DNA of 64,000 nucleotides, taken from contig WPIO01000085.1 in assembly GCA_009760855.2 (NCBI GenBank), forward strand, positions 523,501-587,500. Direction: 5' to 3'. Shown here piece after piece: positions 58,215 to 64,000 of the stretch (position 1 is the stretch's first letter; each line of letters starts with the position of its first letter). A model generated the notes under the pieces. That model saw only the letters and a list, made by a program, of their open reading frames with translations. It did no database searches and was not told where the DNA came from. Origin of the DNA: Cristatella mucedo (taxonomy: Eukaryota; Bryozoa; Phylactolaemata; Cristatellidae). Position numbers and translations under genes: made by a program.

Positions 58215-59623
58215 TGCTTAGTAGTAGTAATGCAGATACCTCCAGATAGGCCACGACCCGACTGGTTCGGTCAGATTCGGCTCCCACCTACCAGGCCACG
58301 GGAGTGGCTGCTGCCAAGGGCCAGCTTCGGTGTCAGTTCTTCTGCGCCCGTGTAATACCCTGTTTAGTAGAAGCACTGCTGCCAATGAATGTCGGCCAAT
58401 CAATGAGCGACCGAGAGCTACGCCTTTATTTATGCAGACGAATCTCGGCTTGTAAGTGCATCGCTCTCGGTGCATCGCGAGTAGAAGTAGTCTTTCCCCA
58501 AGGAGGCTCTGGTGGCGCTCCCGCGAAGTGGAGGTAAATAGTACGACAGGTCGGCTACGGCGAAAGCTTCCACGATTCACGGACCGATGCTGCGGCCCGA
58601 GATGCTTGTGAGCAGTGAGTGAGTGGAGGCAGTTGAGCATTTTCCGTTGAGCGTTTTCTCCAGTTTTCTGGGTTTCAGATTCGCACAGAGGCCCAGTGGG
58701 GATATGCCTGCCGGCGCCGTCTGCTCAAGGCGTCCGTCCAGAATGTCTGCTACGAAATATCGTCGGCACGTCATTCTCGGGGCAGTGCTGGCGGGGTGCA
58801 GCGACCTGCTCACCTGCGTGGCGTTCAACTGAGAGCTCACCTCGCCTCGCCTTTCGGGGCAGTATTGGTGAGGTGCAAGCGCGTTACCGCCAGAGAAGTC
58901 CACTCCGGACTTTTTACCCTACCCCCCTAGGGTTAGGATCCGACTCCAGAGAATCTGGACATCCCGCAGCACATCGATCAAAGAAATCAATCAAAGAAAG
59001 AGATCGAGCCAACCGATCTCTTTCTTTGCCGTCTTGCACCATCGATGACTCTCGAGTTCTGGCGCTGCTGTAGAGGCGACACGAGCCCGAGCACATGTCG
59101 GCTCGGCTGTAGAGCTCAATTCGTTCATAAACCTTGGCTTCCTAGCGACTCGCGAGCAAGAGGCTACGGCTGCCCAATGCCTGCGAGGCGCTCACTTGAG
59201 AGCATCACCTGAGAGCGCTCACCTGCGTGGCGCTCACCTGAGAGCTCACCTCACCTCAAGCGCAAGCGGCGCTCACCTGAGAGCTCACCTCACCTCAAGC
59301 GCAAGCGGCGCTCACCTGAGAGCACCTGCTCATCTTCGTGGCGCTCACCTGAGAGCTCACCTCACCTCACGTGCGGCGCTCACCTGAGAGTAGAGCTTCT
59401 CGCGATACAGCCGCTCCGTCGGCAGCAGGACGCCGCCAGGACTAGGGCTGCTGACGCTGCCCACACCTCCGCCACCGCTGCCTTCGACGGAAAGAGCTGA
59501 GCCGCCGGGAGTTGTCCGCCCGTTTGCCTTGCCACTGAGCGGCTTCTTCGTGGGCGACGCCTTGCCCTTGGCCACGACCCCTGCTGACGCCGCAGCGGCG
59601 GCTGCGGGCTGCTGCTCTTTAGG
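57335..59623 (-). CDS. Last two exons of an unrecognised gene
   Basis: Exon at 59623-59384 follows a strong acceptor (TTTTTCCGTCTTGCAG) and ends at TACTCTCAG|GTGAGC, phase 0. It encodes PKEQQPAAAAAASAG, a Lys/Gly/Ser-rich low-complexity part, then PGGVLLPTERLYREKLYSQ. Exon at 57424-57335 follows TGTTCTCTTGCCCACTTGCAG and reads AYQLLNDFLTNMCMMFDDLH, then LQEDAKLAA and a TAA. Both phases are 0, so the join YSQ-AYQ continues a helix-like segment. The intervening intron of about 2 kb holds two SINEs, an AT foldback, a hairpin and a minisatellite. Upstream exons are unresolved. The conserved-looking C-terminus suggests a real protein, but I do not recognise the family. Confidence 0.55.
57638..57825 (+). 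mobile_element. SINE-1, near-complete
   Basis: GGCCGTAATGGCTCAATAGGTAAGGCGG head (box-A-like TGGCTCAATAGG), CACGACCTTGG / CCGAGGTCGTGG hairpin, B-box GGTTCGAATCC, body ending CTATACAAAAAGAGGCTGTTTAATCAGCTAG and a T-run. With 61219-61400 it defines the family. Confidence 0.88.
57855..58000 (+). mobile_element. SINE-2 copy
   Basis: Head with CTGGTTTGTCTAAGGTGCTTGCC, an internal 25-base expansion, GAGGTCGTGGGCTCGAGCCC, then GTGAAGCGCCTGGATAGGGATTCATTTCTCTTAGGA, where the right half of the stem-loop is lost. It leads into the AT repeat. Confidence 0.7.
57998..58243. repeat. (AT)n with foldback arms
   Basis: (TA)n blocks separated by copies of GCATTGCTACTACTAAGCAA. Outer arms (GAGGTATCTGCATTGCTACT at about 58076-58095 and its complement at about 58224-58243) form an almost perfect inverted repeat of about 38 bp, with a third partial copy of the arm in the middle. 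Resembles a foldback or MITE-like element inserted in, or built from, an AT repeat. Confidence 0.85.
58992..59028. repeat. Perfect 15-bp hairpin
   Basis: CAAAGAAAGAGATCG at 58992-59006 and its exact complement at 59014-59028 around AGCCAAC. Confidence 0.9.
59190..59392. repeat. Minisatellite repeating a splice-donor sequence
   Basis: Units of about 34-38 bp containing GGCGCTCACCTGAGAG. On the minus strand each reads CTCTCAGGTGAGCGCC, which is exactly the end of the exon plus its donor at 59384. Five such units, plus one with a changed base (CACTTGAG), lie between 59190 and 59392; a worn relative occurs near 58815-58860. Confidence 0.92.
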
Positions 59624-59793
59624 CTGCAAGACGGAAAAATTGATGCTCGCCCGTGACGGTGGACCTTCGGGGGGGGGGCGGCTGCCCTGCTGCAGGGGCT
59701 GCATTGGAGAGCAACTGCAGCTCCGGGCTGGCAATCGATTGCAGCTATTCGTGCCAGCAAACGCCGCCAGAAGCCACCTGCTAATTGGCCATC

Positions 59794-59830
59794 TGCCAAA
59801 GCGAAAATTCAGGGACCCGTATTTACTTAC
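59794..59830 (-). other. Candidate 37-base micro-intron
   Basis: Perfect donor GTAAGT at 59830 and a TTTTCGCTTTGGCAG acceptor 37 bases on. Removing it keeps two of three frames open into the exon at 59623. It may be the upstream part of the gene 57335-59623, but the frame choice is unresolved. Confidence 0.25.
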
Positions 59831-60053
59831 ATCTTAGGACGACAACGGCGAGAGCGGACGGGATCGCCGCGGCCGAGAAAGGGCAAAATTCCTTTCCCGT
59901 TCGTAACTGCACTTCCTTAGTTTCACAAGGCTTCATTGTCAGCTAGGATTCCGTGGTGGTGGCGGCCAGTGGCTCAGACCGTAACCCTTCCCTCCCCCTC
60001 CCGTTTGCCAGTTGTACAAGGGACCCGCACGGTCAACCGCCTCTGCTTCTTAC

Positions 60054-60310
60054 GGTCCCTGCGATTCGTCCTTTGTGTGCCGCCTATGCGTGTTGGCACT
60101 GTGCATGCTGCCACTAACCACACTTGCATGCTGACCCTGTGCATATCACCCCTAACCACGTTATTCTTGTTGTTTATCAAGCATTACATCCCTCACCATT
60201 CAATCGCGTTTCCCCTTGCAGCAAATGTAAAGCACCTAGAAAGAGATTGAGTTCTCTGAGGGCACTTTGTCAAGTGTTTAATTACTATTATTATTATTAT
60301 TTTTATTACA
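60054..60310 (+). mobile_element. L2 tail with full 3' untranslated region
   Basis: Starts at CCCTGCGATTCGTCC, right at the ORF2 stop region, and runs through CACTAACCACACTTGCATGC to the stem-loop and ATT tail. Little diverged. Confidence 0.9.
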
Positions 60311-60834
60311 AGGCCCGACAAAAATGGCAAAATCTCTCTCTGACGATCTATCCTCGACTAAGGTCTGCGAAATTGCCTAGGTAGAGCGTCCCGTCAGCTC
60401 TGTTCTCACGCCAGAGCTGCTGGCGCCTCGTTCTGGCAAGCCTCTGCTGCAGCAGCTGCTGCAGCCTCTTTCTCGCACGGCTCTGCTGCTGCAGCAGCTG
60501 CTGCAACCGCTTTCAGTCGTCTCTGTCTGGCCCAGCCTGGGCCACGAGCAATCTGCGTATGCAAATTTCGGCATCACCTCGGATGTCAAAACTCCCGTAT
60601 AAATCGTCGTGCCGAAAGGCTGACTATTGATCGTAGCTAGCTCGGGCCTTCCTAAGGTGTTTCCACCTTTCGTCGGTGGGCGGCGAAGTTTCAAGTCTCC
60701 GATTGGACTTTGATCCTTGGCCAAGGTCTTTGCATGGCGGCATGGTCGGCACCCTCTTCCGACGCACGCCTCCTCTTTTTCTCGCCATCGCCTCCACGAC
60801 AACAAGAGACCCTACGATGTCCTCGTAGGAGGAT
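60311..60834. other. Unassigned sequence
   Basis: Two similar GCTGCTGCAGCAGCTGCTGCA segments near 60445-60505 form a short duplication. No exon supported. Confidence 0.35.
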
Positions 60835-60905
60835 AGCAAGGTAGCAAGATGGCGAGATGGCTATATAAGGAAGATGGCGTCAGCAGCCAGCGTCGTCGAG
60901 CCAGT
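60835..60905 (+). promoter_or_regulatory. Promoter-like TATA and YY1-like sites
   Basis: AAGATGGCGAGATGG, then CTATATAAGG at 60860-60869 and AAGATGGCG right after it. TATA followed by AAGATGGC is a known core-promoter/initiation arrangement, but the ATG frame here stops after 20 codons (MASAASVVEPVERPLAQPLM). Confidence 0.3.
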
Positions 60906-61218
60906 AGAGCGGCCACTGGCTCAGCCGCTCATGTGATAAATGACAATGACCTCAGCTCTTATTTTCGCTTTTCTTAGAATCCTCCAAATATTACATTACA
61001 GCCCGGCGGGACATACCGGAAACGCCTCGAGGGGCACTGCTGCCGGGGCACGAAAATTGCTGCCGCTATCTACGCTGGGTCCAGTTGCAACGGCTCGCCC
61101 AGGCCGACCGATAGAAGCAGGTCCGAGACAAGAAAGACACGATGACCGATTTGACATGCACGCAACGGGAGCCACCGTAGTCGCGGCTTGCTCTTGGGAG
61201 GGGGTTTGTATCTTTGGT
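60906..61218. other. Unassigned sequence
   Basis: Nothing recognised. Confidence 0.35.
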
Positions 61219-61400
61219 GAGCCGAGATGGCACACTAGGTAAGGCGGTTGCTTTCACGACCTCGGTCCCGAGGTCGTGGGTTTGATTCCTGCAGTGGGCG
61301 ATGCTTTATCACCACTGCAAGCGACGGCGACAGCCGTAAAGGCTCTTCTGTCGCTATACAAAAAGAGGCTGTTTAATCAGCTAGGATTTATTTATTATTA
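61219..61400 (+). mobile_element. SINE-1, near-complete
   Basis: GTGAGCCGAGATGGCACACTAGGTAAGGCGG head, CACGACCTCGG/CCGAGGTCGTG hairpin, B-box GGTTTGATTCC, body and AAAAAGAGGCTGTTTAATCAGCTAG end followed by TTATTATT. About 85-90% like the copy at 57638 by eye. Confidence 0.88.
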
Positions 61401-61477
61401 TTTATCTTGGGTGCAGGGCGGCTGAAGGAGCAAGGTGGCTAAAGGTGGCCTACAAGGTGGCTAAAGACGGCCTTAAT

Positions 61478-62945
61478 AATAATAATAATAATGTATTTGA
61501 TAAAGCACCCTCAGAGAACTTAATCTCTCTCTAGGCGCTTTACATTTGCTGCAAAGGGAAATGCAATTGAATGGTAAGTAAAATCATGCTTGAAAAACAA
61601 ACAAAAAACGAATAACATGGTTAAGGGTGACATGCACAGGGTCAGCATGCAAATGTGGTTAGTGGCAGCATGCACAGTGTCAGCACGCACAAGCACATCA
61701 AAGACGAATCACAGGGACCCACTCAATGCTGTCCTAAATAGGTGTGTTTTTAGGTTCCTTTTAAATGTGGTCAGGTCAGGGGATGTTCTGACGCAGGTCG
61801 GGAGTGAGTTCCAGGCTTTGGGAGCATACGAACTAAATGCACGGTCTCCAGAGGATTTGAGGTTTGTACGAGGTATTTCTAGACTGTTGGATTCCGAAAA
61901 GAGGGTGGTACGATGCTTGGCCTGATGGGGGAGTATGTCGGAGAGATAGGCTGGACCCATAGAATGAAGGGACCTAAAAGTGAGCGACGAAACCTTGAAG
62001 TCAATCCGTTGCTTGACTGGTAGCCAGTGCAGGTCGGCGAGAAGTGGAGTAATGTGGATTAATGTGGCAACTGCGACGCTCACGACAGACCAGCCTAGCT
62101 GCGGAGTTTTGCACCAGCTGCAATCGCCTGATCGAACATGCTGGTAGGCCAGTAAGCAGTGAGTTGCAGAAGTCGAGACGAGATGTCACGAATGCATGGA
62201 CCAACTTAGATGTGGTATCCTTATCTAAACAAGCCCAAATTTTAGCAATATTATGAAGCTGAAAATAGGCAGATTTGACCGTGAAGCTGATATGGTCGTC
62301 TAACGAGAGGTCGCTTTGGAATATGACACGTAGATTTCGAGCTGATTCGACAGGAGATATGCTGGCAGAGCCAATTTTGAGCGTCAGCCTTTCCAATTTC
62401 TGAATCACACTGGATTTGCCCATAACTAGTAAGTTAGTTTTGTCATCGTTTAGTTTTAGAAAATTTGCTGCCATCCATGTGCGGATGCCATCAATGCATG
62501 CAGCAAGTGAGTTTAGAGAATTTGAGGTGCTCGAAGGCAGGGAGGGATCAAAGCAAAGGTACAACTGAGTGTCATCCGCATAGAAGTGAAAGCCTAGATT
62601 GTGCTTGGCAATCACATCAGCAAGAGAGAGAGTATAAACCGTGAAAAGAACCGGACCTAGCAAGGAGCCCTGAGGTACTCCATATTTCAGAGGTACCTCA
62701 GATGATGTTTGTCCATTCACGTCAGTACTCTGGAGTCTCCCACTGAGATAGGACCTGAACCACTGCAGAGCAGTGCCAGTGATGCCCAGGCGAGATGAGA
62801 GGCGCTCTAGAAGAACTTTGTGATCGATGGTGTCAAAAGCTGTCAAAAGATCGAGCAAAACAAGCAGAGACACTCTACCCTTGTCTGCATTCCTAAGTAG
62901 GTCGTTGTATACCCTAAGCAATGCTGACTCTGTGGAGTGATTACC
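61478..62945 (-). mobile_element. L2 retrotransposon, best-preserved RT copy
   Basis: Minus strand. ORF2 from 62921 covers motif A (LLDLLTAFDTIDH, where other copies have LDLSAAF), motif B YGVPQGSLLGPVLF, catalytic FHFYADDTQLY and the C-terminal RLDFCNSLLTGLP block. A 10-base insertion near 62045-62056 (a duplicated TTAATGTGGA) shifts the frame; the correct C-terminus resumes at 62083-61709 and ends SGSL. The 3' untranslated region, stem-loop and (ATT)n are intact. The endonuclease is missing through 5' truncation at 62945. Confidence 0.95.
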
Positions 62946-62987
62946 TTTACGATTACCTACACGATTACCTTTACGATTACCTACAAG
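62937..62987. repeat. 12-bp minisatellite (GATTACCTTTAC)
   Basis: Four copies directly at the truncated 5' end of the L2. On the minus strand the unit reads GTAAAGGTAATC, like the donor of the candidate exon at 63005-63085. Confidence 0.9.
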
Positions 62988-63085
62988 GTGGCCTTGACCT
63001 TTACCTTCGATTCCTTCGAGGCTCCTTTGACGTCTGCTTTGGCTACCTTCTTATCCTTTCCGTCGTCTTTTGCTTTAGATGCCAT
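62981..63085 (-). CDS. Candidate Lys-rich first exon
   Basis: AAGATGGCATC start at 63085, then MASKAKDDGKDKKVAKADVK and GASKESK. The reading can end at an AAG|GTAAAG donor (exon 63085-63005) or run on to a TAG at 62983. N-terminal Lys/Ala tails like this occur in ribosomal and chromatin proteins, but no family can be named. Just upstream, GACCAG|GTAAGA is a perfect donor, so an alternative model puts this ATG inside an intron. GC-rich sequence at 63100-63420 could be the promoter. Confidence 0.3.
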   Translation of the reverse strand: MASKAKDDGKDKKVAKADVKGASKESKVKVKATL

Positions 63086-63594
63086 CTTCTTACCTGGTCG
63101 AGCGAACGCGAAGCGGCGGCTTACATTACGGCTCGGCCGCCCTTCCCCCACTGTCGCACCGGCAGGCAGGTGCGGCAAGCGGCACCAGCAGCCCAGGTAG
63201 TAGTAGCCAGGCTGCTGAGTGCAGGTGCAAGCCACAAAGCAGGTGCCGCGCGACAGATGCGACCTGCTGAAAGCCAGTGACAATCGCCAATCGTCAGTCG
63301 TCGAGTAAGTTTTCGGCGAGTGAGCTTTCTGCAAAAAGTGGCCGCTCGGCTCGAAGCTGCTCTCGCTCCCAAAGCTGCTCTCGCTCCCAAGAGCCGAGCG
63401 CGCCGAGTCGTCAAGCAGCAGCTGCCTCGAGTTGATTGATGAGCTCGTTCGTCGAAAAATTAGTCACTTATTAGTGCTCCCGATGCGTCATATAGGATGC
63501 ACGGATCGATTGCTGCTGGGTTGAATGGATGGGTGCAGTGATGAGTGCTCGAACGGATAATTTTAGCTTCACATATAGGAAAGATTACTCTTGC
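63086..63594. other. Unassigned, GC-rich to 63420
   Basis: Possible promoter region of the minus-strand candidate exon. Contains a GAAGCTGCTCTCGCTCCCAA duplication at 63351-63390. No other gene supported. Confidence 0.35.
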
Positions 63595-64000
63595 GATCGT
63601 CAGACCATCGTGCACGAAATCTAGGCGTCCAGTTCCAAAGTGACCTTTCTTTAGACGACCGTGTCAGCTCGACAGTCAGGTCTGCCTACGTTCAGCTATG
63701 TAGCCTTGCTAAGATTCGGGCTTGCTTTGACAGGGATACCACATCTAAACTGGTCTATGCTTTTGCGACATCCCGTCTAGACTTCTGTAACTCACTGCTT
63801 GCTGGTCTACCGTTGAGCCGAGCTGGTTTGGTCCAGCGGTTAAGGTGCTCGCCCCGACCAAGGCCTGGCTGAGGTTGTGGACTCAAGCCCCGAGGCATAT
63901 GTGAAGCGCCCGAATAGAGATTAAGTTCTCTAGGGGCGCTATACAAATGAATTATATTATGTATATATATACCGGCCTGTGCAATCAGGTGTCTACAGCT
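63595..64000 (+). mobile_element. L2 copy interrupted by a SINE
   Basis: ORF2 reads ARNLGVQFQSDLSLDDRVSS through RLDFCNSLLAGLP to 63812, then a SINE intervenes, and L2 coding resumes at 63975 (CCTGTGCAATCAGG, the CAIR block) to the window end. The frame before the insertion is undamaged. Confidence 0.92.
63813..63969 (+). mobile_element. SINE-2, complete, nested in L2
   Basis: TTGAGCCGAGCTGGTTTGGTCCAGCGGTTAAGG head, GGACTCAAGCCCCGAGGCATATGTGAAGCGCC, stem-loop ATAGAGATTAAGTTCTCT, GGGGCGCTATACAAATG and a TATA-rich tail. Flanked by TACCG at 63808-63812 and 63970-63974. Confidence 0.9.

Noticed and set aside
61219-61310. tRNA gene candidates at SINE heads
   Set aside because: A- and B-box-like motifs are present, but no complete cloverleaf is visible and the same heads recur with SINE bodies attached.

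Overview
This is a eukaryotic, almost certainly metazoan, nuclear window. Evidence: spliced genes with GT-AG introns and matching phases, an SR splicing factor with an RRM and an arginine/serine tail, CR1/L2-clade non-LTR retrotransposons, tRNA-derived SINEs, a decayed hAT transposon, and long dinucleotide microsatellites. The species cannot be named from the sequence; a repeat-rich invertebrate fits best. Most of the DNA is repeats and non-coding sequence.

Layout. 1-5.9 kb: (CTGT)n, (CT)n and (GA)n tracts with several L2 3' ends. About 5.9-17.6 kb: a GC- and CpG-rich domain with YY1-, CCAAT-, CRE- and CTCF-like motifs, perfect GC hairpins and one convincing minus-strand gene model (14295-15662) for a small secreted basic protein. 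18-22 kb: L2 fragments in both orientations, including endonuclease and reverse-transcriptase pieces. 22-42 kb: mostly unrecognised sequence broken by (GA)n/(CT)n arrays, minisatellites, SINEs, L2 tails and two striking hairpins (34628-34681 and 41912-41968). 42.8-45.05 kb: a decayed minus-strand hAT transposon, possibly with its 8-bp target duplication. 46-48.7 kb: retroelement debris and a YY1-rich candidate first exon. 50-54.3 kb: an SRSF3/SRSF7-like gene with three coding exons, a CR1-type element in intron 2 and possible alternative last exons. 54.5 kb: a candidate terminal exon of a membrane protein. 57.3-59.6 kb: the last two exons of an unrecognised minus-strand gene whose intron starts in a minisatellite that repeats its own splice donor. 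61.5-64 kb: the best-preserved L2 reverse transcriptase, a Lys-rich candidate first exon, and an L2 copy split by a SINE.

How the parts relate. One L2 family supplies at least sixteen fragments, nearly all 5'-truncated and ending in the same stem-loop plus (ATT)n. A SINE family (called SINE-2 here) carries the same stem-loop at its 3' end, so it is probably mobilised by this L2. A second tRNA-derived family (SINE-1) ends differently. The most unusual signals are the perfect short-loop hairpins and minisatellites whose unit contains a splice-donor sequence. No operon, CRISPR array, rRNA gene or intact tRNA gene was seen.
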